From an uncultured Succiniclasticum sp. (lineage in GTDB: Bacteria > Bacillota > Negativicutes > Acidaminococcales > Acidaminococcaceae), in NCBI GenBank assembly GCA_902801365.1, contig CADCHY010000010.1:1-64000 (forward strand): a DNA stretch of 64,000 bases. The letters run 5' to 3'. Within the stretch, counting starts at the first letter, position 1. Each line of letters opens with the position of its first letter. Shown one piece after another: positions 7,982-17,536 of the stretch. A program made the translations under genes and the position numbers. Below the pieces are notes generated by a model. The model had not been told where the DNA came from and did not search any database. It saw only the letters and a program-made list of their open reading frames with translations.

Positions 7982-8950
7982 TTATCCTGCCGTAAAGAGG
8001 TAAACAGCCCGTAACAGACTGAACCCAAGCAGACCGGTAATCGAAGTGAAATACATCAGCAGATTCATCTGCTTAATGTGTATGGGAGCAGCCTGCTGCA
8101 GGTCGTCCCCTATCGTTTCCTTATGTACCAGCTTGCCAAAATAATAGTGGTCGCCTCCCAGCATCAGATGCAGCGCCCCGGCTGCCACGGATTCCGTCTG
8201 GGCCGAATTGGGGCTTAAATGGTGATAACGGTCACGCCAGAAAACTCTCCATGCGTTTTTGGTATCCAACCCGGTAAAAAAACTGGCTGCCATCATACAG
8301 AACGCGCAGATGCGCGCCGGAATGAAATTGGCTATGTCGTCAAGTTTCGCAGCATACCGGCCGATATACAGAAATTTTTCATCCTTATAGCCGATCATGC
8401 TGTCCATGGTGTTGATGCCTTTGTATAAAAAGGCCAGCGGCGCGCCGCCGATAAACATATACAGCATAGGCGCTATTATACCGTCCGCCGTATTTTCCGC
8501 AACGGTTTCCACCGCGCCTTTGATCACTTCTTCTTCCGAGAGTTCCGCCGTATCACGTCCCACAATCCAGGACAGCATCTTTCTTCCCAGCGGAAGGTCA
8601 TGGGCTTCCAGCGCATCGTAGACCTTCATGCTCTCATCACGCAGGGAACGGGTGCAGAAAATCTGGTAACACATTATGGTTTCTATGGCAAAGCGCAGCC
8701 AGGGATGCACCTTTCCCGCCGCCAGCAAAATCAGGTACGGAATCGAAAAGGATAAAAAGCAAACCACTGCGACTATGATAAAACCGCCCCGCAGCAATTT
8801 GTCCGGATCCGTGCCGCAGACATCCCTCACCCGTTTTTCCAGCCAGCTGATCAGGTTGCCGATCAAAATAATGGGATGGGGCCAGCCGTGGGGATCACCG
8901 ATTGCCAGGTCCAGCAGAAATCCGCAGACAATGGCGCCTAACAACATCAT
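7982..8950 (-). CDS. cbiB: Adenosylcobinamide-phosphate synthase
   Basis: This membrane enzyme joins aminopropanol phosphate to adenosylcobyric acid. The 322-residue protein starts with a hydrophobic segment followed by the family signature LDLAIGDPHGWPHPI. It contains VETVAENTADGIIAPM and a conserved C-terminal stretch HLSPNSAQTESVAAGAL, with several hydrophobic helices. The ATG follows AAAGAGG at suitable spacing. It lies 14 bp upstream of cobD. A gap of about 100 AT-rich bases separates it from cbiA and could hold a weak internal promoter. Confidence 0.94.
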   Translation of the reverse strand: MMLLGAIVCGFLLDLAIGDPHGWPHPIILIGNLISWLEKRVRDVCGTDPDKLLRGGFIIVAVVCFLSFSIPYLILLAAGKVHPWLRFAIETIMCYQIFCTRSLRDESMKVYDALEAHDLPLGRKMLSWIVGRDTAELSEEEVIKGAVETVAENTADGIIAPMLYMFIGGAPLAFLYKGINTMDSMIGYKDEKFLYIGRYAAKLDDIANFIPARICAFCMMAASFFTGLDTKNAWRVFWRDRYHHLSPNSAQTESVAAGALHLMLGGDHYYFGKLVHKETIGDDLQQAAPIHIKQMNLLMYFTSITGLLGFSLLRAVYLFTAG

Positions 8951-9054
8951 ATATAAAACGCCTCTTTAATAAAAGGATTGGTAGTTTTGTTACTATAATC
9001 TAATCAAAAAAACTTATTTGAACACAAAAGCAAAATCTTATGCGGCAAGATATA

Positions 9055-10434
9055 TTATTGTACAGAATGCTCCTGCCGGTAGCGGATGCAGGCCTTCACG
9101 AAATTTTCCGCGAAGCCGGTATTGCCCCACAGATGCAGATGGGGATACCCTGCATACAGCGTTCCGTTTGCCTGGGCCGCAGGCCAGGAAAGCGTTTTTC
9201 CTGCTTTTTGCGCTGTAAAAGAGTCACCGTTCTGATCGCTGTCAGAATAGTGGAACTCATGGGCATGAATTGAATCGCCGGCTTTGCACATCACATTGTC
9301 TGTATTCGCAGTCATCTTCACATAACCGAAACGTACCAGCCGGTCCGTCATCCAACAGGTGCCCTGCACTGCGCCTACCCAGGGATACAATGTACCGTTA
9401 TCCCGGTACCCTTCCATCAGATACATGAAGCCGCCGCACTCCGCGTAACAGGGCAACCCTGCCGCCAGCTTTTCACGCAGTTCGGCAAGCAGCGCCGCAT
9501 TCTCACTTAACTGTTTCGCATATAACTCCGGATAACCGCCGCCCAGGAATACACCGTCACATTCCGGCAGTTTTGCATCCTGCAGAGGGCTGAAGGGAAC
9601 GATTTCCGCTCCCATCATGGACAGCAGATCTAATGAATCCTGATAATAAAAACAAAACGCTTTGTCCTGCGCTACCGCGATTTTAACGTTTCCTAACGGT
9701 TTAATATCCAAAGGTTCGAATTGCAGGGAAAGAGCTGAACGGGCAATCGCCAGCAACCCATCCAGGTCCAGCGATTCCTCCGCCTGTTCAGCCAGACGCG
9801 CTACGATGGTTTCCAGCGTACCGATTTCTCCCGCAGTCACAAGTCCCAGATGCCGGCTCTCCAGATTGCATTCCGGCAAATGCGGGAAATAACCGCACGC
9901 CTTAACGCCCGTCTCCTTTTCAATCACGTCTTTATAGAACAGGTATGTCATCTTCTTTACATTGTTTAAGATAACTCCCTGTACGTTACTGTCGCTGCGG
10001 AAATCTTTGAACCCTTTAATAAGGGCAGCCATGGAAAGCGCTGCGCCTTTGCCGTTTATAATCAGCACCACCGGCGCATTTACGGTACGCGCCAGATCAT
10101 AGGCGCTGGCTTCCGAGGTCTTGCCCATGCCGTCGTAAAAGCCCATGGCCCCCTCCAGAATGGCCACATCAGAATCTTTGCTGTTTTTTGCCAGCAGCCG
10201 TTTCACATTCTCCGGGCCGGTAAGGAACAAATCAAGGTTCCGGGATTTTGCTCCAATCACTTTTGAATGGAACATAGGATCAATATAGTCAGGACCGCTT
10301 TTGAACGCGGTAACCCGCAGTTGTCTGTTCAGCAGGGCCCGCAGCACCGCGCAGACTACCGTGGTCTTGCCGCTGCCGCTCTGGGGCGCCGCAAATAAAA
10401 GCCGGGGAATGTCAAGAAACGCTTTTTCCGCCAT
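9055..10434 (-). CDS. cbiA: Cobyrinic acid a,c-diamide synthase
   Basis: This ATP- and glutamine-dependent enzyme amidates the a and c side chains of cobyrinate. The N-terminal ATPase domain has APQSGSGKTTV near residue 17 and the substrate-binding stretch FKSGPDYIDPMFH. The C-terminal glutaminase has FLGGGYPELYA and CYAECGGFMYLM with the catalytic cysteine. The length of 459 residues is normal. AAGGGGGAAGG precedes the ATG. The 97-bp gap from cbiET contains a lone TATAAT on this strand, so a weak internal start of transcription is possible. Confidence 0.95.
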   Translation of the reverse strand: MAEKAFLDIPRLLFAAPQSGSGKTTVVCAVLRALLNRQLRVTAFKSGPDYIDPMFHSKVIGAKSRNLDLFLTGPENVKRLLAKNSKDSDVAILEGAMGFYDGMGKTSEASAYDLARTVNAPVVLIINGKGAALSMAALIKGFKDFRSDSNVQGVILNNVKKMTYLFYKDVIEKETGVKACGYFPHLPECNLESRHLGLVTAGEIGTLETIVARLAEQAEESLDLDGLLAIARSALSLQFEPLDIKPLGNVKIAVAQDKAFCFYYQDSLDLLSMMGAEIVPFSPLQDAKLPECDGVFLGGGYPELYAKQLSENAALLAELREKLAAGLPCYAECGGFMYLMEGYRDNGTLYPWVGAVQGTCWMTDRLVRFGYVKMTANTDNVMCKAGDSIHAHEFHYSDSDQNGDSFTAQKAGKTLSWPAAQANGTLYAGYPHLHLWGNTGFAENFVKACIRYRQEHSVQ

Positions 10435-10531
10435 TTTCCTTCCCCCTTCCTGAACACATTCATTGAAAACAATTATAATACAAAAGCACCTGCATACATT
10501 AACGGCATATGTCTTACCGCATCAGCTTCCG

Positions 10532-11758
10532 TCACGTCCGTCCCGGCGATGCTTTTTTCACAGCCGTAATGATATAAATCGGATTCTGCGCCATCATCAG
10601 GTTATACCTTCCCAGCTTTTTGTTATAAGCCGATGCGATGTGTACCACATCCAGCTCATAATCCGGTCTTTCTTTGTAATAGTCCACCACCGTGCAAAGG
10701 GTTTCCAATGCAATCACATTAATTACAATACGGCATGCCGCATTGCGGGCGTACAGACTGTCCAGCATTTTCGCCATATTCCCGCTGCTGCCGCCGATAA
10801 ACACACAATCCGGCGCGGGAGTCTTTTCGATTTCTTCCGAAGCTTCCCCTGCTACGATTTCCATATTGCCGCAATGGAAGCGTTCTTTATTTAAACGCAG
10901 GAGTTCCAGCGCGTCTTCCTTCATTTCAAAGGCATACAGTTTCCCTAATGGCGCCTGCAGGGCCAGTTCCACTGAGCATGAACCGGTACCCGCTCCAATG
11001 TCGTATATGATGTCATCCGGACGGGGCTGCAATTTGGAAATGGAAACAGCACGAATCTCCTGTTTGGTCATGGGCGCCTTGCCCCGGAGGAACAGACTGT
11101 CATCCAGGCCATGCACACTCTGCCGCAATGGCCCGCCTGCCTTTTCATTCAAAATCATCATCACCGACAGGGATGGGAATTTACCTTCAGCAATTTCCGC
11201 CGCTGTCCCGGTTACGATTTCTTCTTCGGGATATGACAGGTTAGAACCCACATGAACCGTTACCTCGCCCAGTCCCTGTTCGCATAACTGCCGGCACAGG
11301 GCTTGCGGTGAATTGTCCCCGCCGGTGAGGGAAAACACCTTTTTATATTGCAAAACAGCAGAAACCAGATTCTGCTGCCGTCCGTGCATGCTGATGATTT
11401 TCGCGTCGTCCCAGGACAGCTGCAGACGGGATGCGAAATATACCAGGCTGCTGATACCGCAAAACCGCTTCACTTCGCATTGAGGCAGTTTGCCTGCAAT
11501 GGTTTTGGCCAGGCTGAAGAAGCCCACGTCACCGGAAACCAGAATGCCTAACACATCCTTCTCCGCATCCGCATTGGCAGCCAATTCCGCCAGTTCCGCC
11601 AGTTTGATCGTCGGGCAGACTCTTTTCCCTGTCCCAAACTGGCCGACCATCCGTTTATCCCCGGCCAGGACCGTGCTTTCGGCAATGGCCTGCCGGGCTT
11701 CTCCTGTCAGAAGATCCGGGTTGCCCGGGCCGATTCCGATTACATTCACTTTCAGCAT
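10532..11758 (-). CDS. cbiET: Cobalt-precorrin-7 (C5)-methyltransferase / cobalt-precorrin-6B (C15)-methyltransferase fusion
   Basis: This bifunctional protein methylates C5 and C15 of the corrin ring and decarboxylates the C12 acetate. Residues 1 to about 200 form a CbiE domain of the tetrapyrrole methylase fold, opening with VIGIGPGNPDLLTGEA. From about residue 210 a CbiT domain follows, with DIGAGTGSCSVELAL as the SAM-binding loop. The same fusion is known as CobL in aerobic organisms. The ATG at 11758 is preferred because GAGGAG lies 7 nt before it; an in-frame GTG at 11773 lacks such a site. It starts 18 bp after the cbiJ stop. Confidence 0.95.
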   Translation of the reverse strand: MLKVNVIGIGPGNPDLLTGEARQAIAESTVLAGDKRMVGQFGTGKRVCPTIKLAELAELAANADAEKDVLGILVSGDVGFFSLAKTIAGKLPQCEVKRFCGISSLVYFASRLQLSWDDAKIISMHGRQQNLVSAVLQYKKVFSLTGGDNSPQALCRQLCEQGLGEVTVHVGSNLSYPEEEIVTGTAAEIAEGKFPSLSVMMILNEKAGGPLRQSVHGLDDSLFLRGKAPMTKQEIRAVSISKLQPRPDDIIYDIGAGTGSCSVELALQAPLGKLYAFEMKEDALELLRLNKERFHCGNMEIVAGEASEEIEKTPAPDCVFIGGSSGNMAKMLDSLYARNAACRIVINVIALETLCTVVDYYKERPDYELDVVHIASAYNKKLGRYNLMMAQNPIYIITAVKKASPGRT

Positions 11759-11775
11759 CGCCTGTCTCCTCACTA

Positions 11776-12534
11776 TTAATTAAGCGCGAATTTTTCTTTC
11801 AGTTCCGCCAGTACCTGTTCCAGATCTTCGCCGGTCTCCGGATTCCTGTCAATCAGGATCAGTTTAGCCCCTACTTCGGCGGCCGCCTCCAGTTTGTCTT
11901 CAAACCCGCCGGCTTTTCCGGAATCTTTGGAAACGATATATTTCGCACCAGAACGGCGGAACATGGCTATATTCAAATCCTTTGCAAACGGTCCCTGCAT
12001 GCAGATGATCTGTGCAGGCTTGTACCCAAGGTTAAGCGCGTTATCCAGAGAGTCACGCAAAGGTAAGATCCGGCAGGTAATGCGTTCCGCATAGCCGGGA
12101 AGCTTTGTAAAATCAACCAGGTTCTTGCTGCCGGTCGTTAAAAACACCGGCCCTTCCGTACCGCTCAAAAGTTCTATGGCTTCCCCGAAATCTTTCACCG
12201 TGATACAGCCGGGGTGTTCGCTGGCAGGCCGCAGCATCCGTTTATAAGGGAAACCGGTCTCCCTGCAGGCCTTCTGTATGGTCTCCGTAACCACTACCGC
12301 ATAGGGATGGGTGGAGTCCAGCACCAGGTCCGGCTGCACCTCACGTAAAAAAGCGCACATATCTGCTAAGGTCATGCGTTTTGTCTGTACATGGATATAG
12401 GGATTTTCAGGATATAAAGACGCACCGTATGCCGTAGCAACGGAGACATAAACATCTACCTGCAGGGCAGCCAATGCGTCAGCAAGCTTTCTTCCTTCTA
12501 TCGTTCCGGCAATCAGCCAGACTTTTCGTTTCAT
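11776..12534 (-). CDS. cbiJ: Cobalt-precorrin-6A reductase
   Basis: This NAD(P)H-dependent enzyme reduces the corrin macrocycle between C18 and C19. The N-terminus WLIAGTIEGRKLADAL is the family's nucleotide-binding motif. LDSTHPYAVVVTETIQKAC is the characteristic CobK/CbiJ stretch. The C-terminal part has YIVSKDSGKAGGFEDKL. The start codon overlaps the cbiH stop as ATGA, so the two are translationally coupled. The length of 252 residues is typical. Confidence 0.94.
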   Translation of the reverse strand: MKRKVWLIAGTIEGRKLADALAALQVDVYVSVATAYGASLYPENPYIHVQTKRMTLADMCAFLREVQPDLVLDSTHPYAVVVTETIQKACRETGFPYKRMLRPASEHPGCITVKDFGEAIELLSGTEGPVFLTTGSKNLVDFTKLPGYAERITCRILPLRDSLDNALNLGYKPAQIICMQGPFAKDLNIAMFRRSGAKYIVSKDSGKAGGFEDKLEAAAEVGAKLILIDRNPETGEDLEQVLAELKEKFALN

Positions 12535-13265
12535 AAATGATAACCCCGGGGCGTTACAATCCGTCCGTTAATCACCTTGCTCTGGGAATTACCGATGATA
12601 ACCGTAGAGAACATATCGACATTCTCGTTATCCCCCAGTTCTTTTAAGGTGGTCAGTTCGTAAGATTCCCCTTCCCGTCCGATATTATGCACGATACCGC
12701 AGGGAATGTCGCCGCTCTGGTTTTTCAGCATGATATCGCAGGCCTTCTTCAGATAATCTTTCCGTTTATGGCTTCTGGGATTATAGAGGGCGATACAGAA
12801 GTCAGCCTGGGACGCGCAGTCCAGGCGCTTTTCGATTTTCTCCCAGGGAGTCAGCAGGTCGCTTAACGAGATAAGGCAAAAATCACAGATCAGCGGAGCG
12901 CCCAGCAGCGCCGCGCCGGAGCAGGCAGCCGTTACGCCGGGAATCACTTCAATTTCCACGTCCGGATAATCGGCAGCAACCTGGCACATAATGCCTGCCA
13001 TGCCGTACACACCGGCATCCCCGCTGCTGATGATAGCAACAGTCTGCCCTTTCAGCGCTTCTTCCAGCGTCGCTTTGCAGCGGTCCACTTCCTTACGCAT
13101 TCCATTGGACACAAACCGTTTGCCCGGGAATTCGTCTTTAATCAGATTCACATACACATTATATCCGGTGATTACATCACAGGACTCCAGCGCTTTTACA
13201 GCGCGCTCTGTCATCTGTTCCCTGCCGCCGGGTCCCAGACTTACCACATAGATTTTAGCTGCCAT
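12531..13265 (-). CDS. cbiH: Cobalt-precorrin-3B C17-methyltransferase
   Basis: This SAM-dependent enzyme methylates C17 and drives ring contraction in the anaerobic route. It has the tetrapyrrole methylase fold. Motifs are VVSLGPGGREQMTERA at the N-terminus, IISSGDAGVYGMAGIM in the middle, and IALYNPRSHKRKDYL, which is specific for CobJ/CbiH. The length of 244 residues matches the single-domain form. A reasonable ribosome site AAAAGGAGC stands before the ATG. It follows cbiG after 33 bp. Confidence 0.94.
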   Translation of the reverse strand: MAAKIYVVSLGPGGREQMTERAVKALESCDVITGYNVYVNLIKDEFPGKRFVSNGMRKEVDRCKATLEEALKGQTVAIISSGDAGVYGMAGIMCQVAADYPDVEIEVIPGVTAACSGAALLGAPLICDFCLISLSDLLTPWEKIEKRLDCASQADFCIALYNPRSHKRKDYLKKACDIMLKNQSGDIPCGIVHNIGREGESYELTTLKELGDNENVDMFSTVIIGNSQSKVINGRIVTPRGYHL

Positions 13266-13298
13266 TTTCTGCTCCTTTTATCGTCAGAACTATTTAAA

Positions 13299-14345
13299 TC
13301 ATTCATTAAAATCCACAACAAAATTCTCAGCAGCCACAGCCAGCGTTACACCGTTCCTGCCAGTCTTGCGCAGTAACAGCTTCCCGCCGTTGCTGTCCAG
13401 CACTGCCGCTCTTTCACAGACATTATCCACGCCCACCGTCTTTGCCACAAAAGCAGAGGGCGTAAAGTCTCCTTCTACAGCATTCAATTCTTCCGCAGAA
13501 TAAAAACGGATGGGAAATGAATTTTCCCCGGCGAAAGCCAGTAACCCTTCCTCATCTTTTTTTACATCGATGGAAGCGATCCCTTTTACCACGCTCATTG
13601 TTACTTTAAGCTTTTTAAGTTCCTGTATGACCAGTTCTTCAATGCTGTCCTTGGAGGTGCCTCTCCGGCAGCCGATGCCCAGGTGAAGAATACGGGGACG
13701 CAGCACAACCGTTTCAACAAATGGCTGTACCGTTTTCCGCAGGGAAATCGCCAAGCCGACAGGCCCCTCTTCAGCCACGACCAGCCCTTTGGGAAGCGGG
13801 CCCCTGATGGGAAATTCGCTCTTGACCCCCACCTTTTTGCAATCTACCAGATACGAAGCAAAGGTTTTGGCGCTCTGCATGTTAAAAATTGACATGTTGT
13901 GCCGGGCTGCCCACTCATCCACAGCAAACAGGTCGTTGACATCCGTTGCCGTAGTAATCACGGGAACCGCTTTCAAAAAAGCCGCAATCCCCGTCGCCAG
14001 CCCGTTCGCGCCGCCAATATGACCCGAAAGCAGGGGGATGACATAATTTCCCCGCTCATCAATGGAAATCACCGCCGGGTCCTTGGTCTTACTGCGGATA
14101 TAAGGAGCGATGCTGCGGATGGCAATCCCCGTCGCGCCGATAAAAACCATCAGGCGGCACCGGGAAAAAGCCTCTTTGCACATTAACTGCAGAGAAGGAC
14201 CGATTTCCTTTAACGCCGGGTCCAGATCTTTGTAGCGCCGGGTGGTATATATCCCGGTTGCGAATCCACAGGAATCCAGATACTTTTGCAGTTTTAAACT
14301 GATCTTCGCCCCGTTACGGGTAAAAGAGAAAACAATTGCATTCAT
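13299..14345 (-). CDS. cbiG: Cobalt-precorrin-5A hydrolase
   Basis: The enzyme opens the delta-lactone of cobalt-precorrin-5A and releases the C20 carbon as acetaldehyde, a step found only in the anaerobic pathway. The N-terminal region has FIGATGIAIRSIAPYIRSKTKDPAV and the central PLLSGHIGGANGLA. The C-terminal CbiG domain starts near residue 220 with LHLGIGCRRGTSKDSIEE. The length of 348 residues is normal. A 76-bp gap separates it from cbiF upstream. Confidence 0.94.
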   Translation of the reverse strand: MNAIVFSFTRNGAKISLKLQKYLDSCGFATGIYTTRRYKDLDPALKEIGPSLQLMCKEAFSRCRLMVFIGATGIAIRSIAPYIRSKTKDPAVISIDERGNYVIPLLSGHIGGANGLATGIAAFLKAVPVITTATDVNDLFAVDEWAARHNMSIFNMQSAKTFASYLVDCKKVGVKSEFPIRGPLPKGLVVAEEGPVGLAISLRKTVQPFVETVVLRPRILHLGIGCRRGTSKDSIEELVIQELKKLKVTMSVVKGIASIDVKKDEEGLLAFAGENSFPIRFYSAEELNAVEGDFTPSAFVAKTVGVDNVCERAAVLDSNGGKLLLRKTGRNGVTLAVAAENFVVDFNE

Positions 14346-14421
14346 ATCAATATACCTAGATCGATATAGCCCTGTTTAACAGGATACACAATGTAACAGC
14401 AAGCTTTAGCAAACAATACTT

Positions 14422-15231
14422 TTATTTCTTATCCGGTTTATGATGCGATCTGGTGATCGGTTTGATCTGCAGCTTGCTTGCATCGGCTTTACGGTATCCG
14501 GTTTCAAAGGTAGGGTTATACAGCTCGCTGCGTTCATAGGCTGAACCGAGAAAACCGCCTACGGTAATCAGGGCCAGATTTTTCACATTATTGGCCGCCG
14601 CCGTTTCCGCAATGGTGCCAACCGTGCAGTGCAGCACCTTTTCATCCGGCCAGGAAGCCTTGTAAACGATGGCCGCCGGTTCATCCGCGCCATACCCGCC
14701 GCTGATCAGTTCCTTCTGCAGTTTTTCCAGCATACCCGCGCTGAGGAAGATGACCATGGTGGCATGATGCTTCGCATAATCTTTGATCTTTTGTTTCGGC
14801 GGAACTCCGGTCCGCCCTTCCATGCGGGTAATAATAACCGACTGGCTTACATCCGGGAGGGTATATTCCGCTTTCAGGGAAGCCGCTGCGGCGCAGAACG
14901 AACTGACGCCCGGCACAACTTCAAAATCCAGGTTATAGCTCTTTAAAAGGTCCATCTGTTCCCTGTGGGCGCCATACACGCTGGGGTCTCCTGTATGCAG
15001 ACGGACCACCAGTTTGCCTTCCTGGGCTGCCGGAACCATAGCCGCAATGACTTCTTCCAGAGTCATCACAGCACTGTTCATAATTTCACATTCAGGTTTC
15101 GCATAGTCCAGCAAAGCCGGATTCACCAGAGATCCGGCATAAATGATCAGATCTGCCTTTTCCAGAAGTTCTTTTCCGCGGACCGTAATCAAATCCGCTG
15201 CTCCGGGACCTGCTCCGATAAAATAGATCAT
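14422..15231 (-). CDS. cbiF: Cobalt-precorrin-4 C11-methyltransferase
   Basis: This SAM-dependent methylase acts at C11 of the corrin precursor. The tetrapyrrole methylase fold is shown by FIGAGPGAADLITVRG, VRLHTGDPSVYGAHREQ and EVVPGVSSFCAAAASL. The C-terminus has a short basic tail after the domain. Its ATG overlaps the cbiL stop in ATGA, so coupling is likely. Family length is about 250-260 residues, so the 269 seen here include that tail. Confidence 0.94.
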   Translation of the reverse strand: MIYFIGAGPGAADLITVRGKELLEKADLIIYAGSLVNPALLDYAKPECEIMNSAVMTLEEVIAAMVPAAQEGKLVVRLHTGDPSVYGAHREQMDLLKSYNLDFEVVPGVSSFCAAAASLKAEYTLPDVSQSVIITRMEGRTGVPPKQKIKDYAKHHATMVIFLSAGMLEKLQKELISGGYGADEPAAIVYKASWPDEKVLHCTVGTIAETAAANNVKNLALITVGGFLGSAYERSELYNPTFETGYRKADASKLQIKPITRSHHKPDKK

Positions 15232-15932
15232 TGCTGTTCAAACTCCTTTTCTTTTACCAGTATCACTGAAAAATAACTGCTCTTATCGTTAACCTTGCTC
15301 AAATCTTTATAAATTTTTTCTCCGGGCAGACCGCAGTTCTCAATCATCTGGGCATGTTTCAGAAGACCGCGCCCTGTCAGTTCATCCCGGACCCTGCCGA
15401 TTTCACTGGCTGATTTCATCAGGATCTTGTTCCCCGGCATATCCAGGAACCGGCTGGATTCTTTATAGCTTCCCGGCAAAATAACCAGCGGTTCCGCTTT
15501 TTCACACAGGGAAACATTTAACTTGGCCGCTACAGCGCAGAAGCTGGTTACACCGGGAACCAGCAACGCTTCATAGCCAGCTTTCAATACAAGTTTATGA
15601 ACATAGATACATGTAGCGTAAACGGTAGGACAGCCAAGCGTAATGAACACTACGTTCTTACCCTGATCCAGATACTTAATAATATCGTCCGCGCCTTTCT
15701 GATGGGCTTTGGATATAACGTCATGATCCTTGACCATGGGCATATAAACCAAAAGCTGTTCTTTTTTGCTCAGGTCGACAATTCCTTCCACGATGTTTTT
15801 AGCGACCAGCACATCACTGTCACCCTGGGGAATCGCCAGCACATCACATTCCTTAATCAGCCGGACCGCTTTCAGTGTCATCAGTTCCGGATCGCCGGGG
15901 CCAACGCCAACACTGTACAATTTACCTTTCAT
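15228..15932 (-). CDS. cbiL: Cobalt-precorrin-2 C20-methyltransferase
   Basis: This enzyme makes cobalt-precorrin-3 by methylating C20. Family motifs are SVGVGPGDPELMTLKAVRLI at the N-terminus and ITLGCPTVYATCIYV. The ATG at 15932 is chosen because AAAGGAG is 9 nt upstream; a longer reading would begin at TTG inside that ribosome site. The resulting 234 residues match the usual size. It lies between cbiD and cbiF. Confidence 0.94.
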   Translation of the reverse strand: MKGKLYSVGVGPGDPELMTLKAVRLIKECDVLAIPQGDSDVLVAKNIVEGIVDLSKKEQLLVYMPMVKDHDVISKAHQKGADDIIKYLDQGKNVVFITLGCPTVYATCIYVHKLVLKAGYEALLVPGVTSFCAVAAKLNVSLCEKAEPLVILPGSYKESSRFLDMPGNKILMKSASEIGRVRDELTGRGLLKHAQMIENCGLPGEKIYKDLSKVNDKSSYFSVILVKEKEFEQQ

Positions 15933-15994
15933 ACCATGCTTCTCCTTTATCGCTTGCAAATTTTAATAACCTTATATTTTCATCAGACGTTACG

Positions 15995-17191
15995 TCAGGC
16001 GTTATTCTGATGTAATTTCAACAGTTCTTCCGCACCGGATGTTTTCCCTAAAATTCCATACACATTGGAAAACAGGATCGCGCCGGTCTTCAGTTTCCCA
16101 TGCACCCGTTTCTGCATATAGAAATCGATTTTCCGGGCTGCCTCTTCTATCACGACGTCAAACAGCCCTTCCCGTTTCAGGATTTTCGTCATTTCATCTG
16201 TCGTCAGGGCCTGATAAATCTCTTTTCCGACGGCAGGACCTGCTCCGTGGAACATAGCCTGTAACGCCAGAAATTCCGAACGGCAGTCAGCGTATTTGGA
16301 GTGGGTGTTCATGACTCCCTGGGCCAGTTTGATCAGTTTACCGGAGTGGCCGATGATCAGCACGCTTTCAAAACCTTTTAACACCGCGTAATCCAGCAGT
16401 TCGCCCACAAAATTGCTGCAGGTCACCGCCGTGCTGATATCAATCTTCATTTCATCCCGGGTAAAATCGGCGCCGTAATTGCCGAAGAACACCAACAAAT
16501 CTTTATAGCCGTTCGCCTTCCGGGAATCCATCTCCGTATACATCGTGTCGATCAGGGCCCGGTCGCTCATAGGCTCCACGATGCCGCTGGTACCCAAAAC
16601 GGAAATACCGCCCTCGATACCCAGTCGCGGGTTAAAGGTTTTGGGGGCGATCGCAGGCCCGTCCGGTATGGATATTACCACACGCAGCGTTTCGTCACAG
16701 TCATACTGTTTCATGGCAGCCAGAACTTCCTGCGTGATCATTTTGCGCGGCACCGGGTTGATGGCCGGTCCGCCCACTTTACAGGCAAGGCCCGGTTTCG
16801 TCACCTTCCCTACGCCGATGCCGCCCCATATTTCAACCCTGTCGTCTAACTGTTCTACAGACGCAGTCATAGGCTGCATCACAAGTTCTTCTTCCGGAAT
16901 CCCGGCACGCGATGAGGATACAGTAGCATAAATCAGCATGCCATTCGTGTCATCCGGGTCGTCGCCGCTGTCCTTGCGGATCGCGCAGCGGGCAAAACCG
17001 GGTCCGCGCAAAATATCCAGAACGTCCAGCGTCAGGGTAATCCCCTTCGGCGTATCCAGTTTAATCGTATCAGTTTCTTCCCCGGACAGAAGCATTACCG
17101 CAGCCGCCTTGGACGCAGCCGCCGCACAGCTTCCGGTGGTATAACCCCGGCGCATAAGCTTACCCTGGGAAACAACAACAGACTGTTCCAT
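15995..17191 (-). CDS. cbiD: Cobalt-precorrin-5B (C1)-methyltransferase
   Basis: CbiD methylates C1 in the oxygen-independent route and is a hallmark of anaerobic cobalamin synthesis. The N-terminus carries the signature RRGYTTGSCAAAASKAA, and the protein has LGTSGIVEPMSD and LIIGHSGKLIKLAQG. It has 398 residues, near the normal length. It is the first gene after the cobalamin riboswitch, so the whole operon should be turned down when adenosylcobalamin is plentiful. Its ribosome site is weak (AAGGTG about 12 nt upstream), so translation may be limiting. Confidence 0.95.
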   Translation of the reverse strand: MEQSVVVSQGKLMRRGYTTGSCAAAASKAAAVMLLSGEETDTIKLDTPKGITLTLDVLDILRGPGFARCAIRKDSGDDPDDTNGMLIYATVSSSRAGIPEEELVMQPMTASVEQLDDRVEIWGGIGVGKVTKPGLACKVGGPAINPVPRKMITQEVLAAMKQYDCDETLRVVISIPDGPAIAPKTFNPRLGIEGGISVLGTSGIVEPMSDRALIDTMYTEMDSRKANGYKDLLVFFGNYGADFTRDEMKIDISTAVTCSNFVGELLDYAVLKGFESVLIIGHSGKLIKLAQGVMNTHSKYADCRSEFLALQAMFHGAGPAVGKEIYQALTTDEMTKILKREGLFDVVIEEAARKIDFYMQKRVHGKLKTGAILFSNVYGILGKTSGAEELLKLHQNNA

Positions 17192-17275
17192 CGTAATATG
17201 AACACCTTCTTAGCGAAAGCACTGATCAAACACAGGACAGCCTTTCCGGCATTTGAATCAGCAGTTTCCAAAATA

Positions 17276-17310
17276 ACAAAAAAGACTTCCGCATCCAAAG
17301 GCGGAAATCT
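17276..17310 (-). terminator. Riboswitch-controlled terminator before cbiD
   Basis: On the minus strand AGATTTCCGC pairs with GCGGAAGTCT (10 bp, one G-U) and is followed by six T residues. It sits between the cobalamin aptamer and cbiD, so it is the likely expression platform. An alternative GGCGC/GCGCC pairing lies just upstream. Confidence 0.88.
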
Positions 17311-17379
17311 TCATAGTTAACCCATGGCGCAGTAACATATTCCATATTCCCGCGCCTATGCGTTACGCCTTTCCATCAC

Positions 17380-17510
17380 TCGTGGATTACGGTGCAGTTG
17401 ATCCGGGCAGGTTGCTGACTATAGACAGAAATTAAAAAACTGTTTGACAGCGACGGGATCGTGACGGAATTGCACCGTCTTGCCTTTTAAACAGACAGTT
17501 ACCCGGACTT
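17380..17510 (-). ncRNA. Cobalamin riboswitch
   Basis: Read on the minus strand, the core has GGTGCAATTCC followed by CCCGTCGCTGT, the standard aptamer spine. The B12 box AGTCAGCAACCTGCCCGG is at 17403-17420. P1 arms TCCGGG (17502-17507) and CCCGGA (17402-17407) pair. A terminal hairpin with GGAT/ATCC arms (17384-17404) exposes TGCACCG, which is complementary to CGGTGCA of L5, the expected kissing loop. The distal arms are short. A terminator follows, so ligand binding should stop transcription of the cobalamin genes. Confidence 0.92.
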
Positions 17511-17536
17511 ATTCATTTGTAACCGATTATTATTGA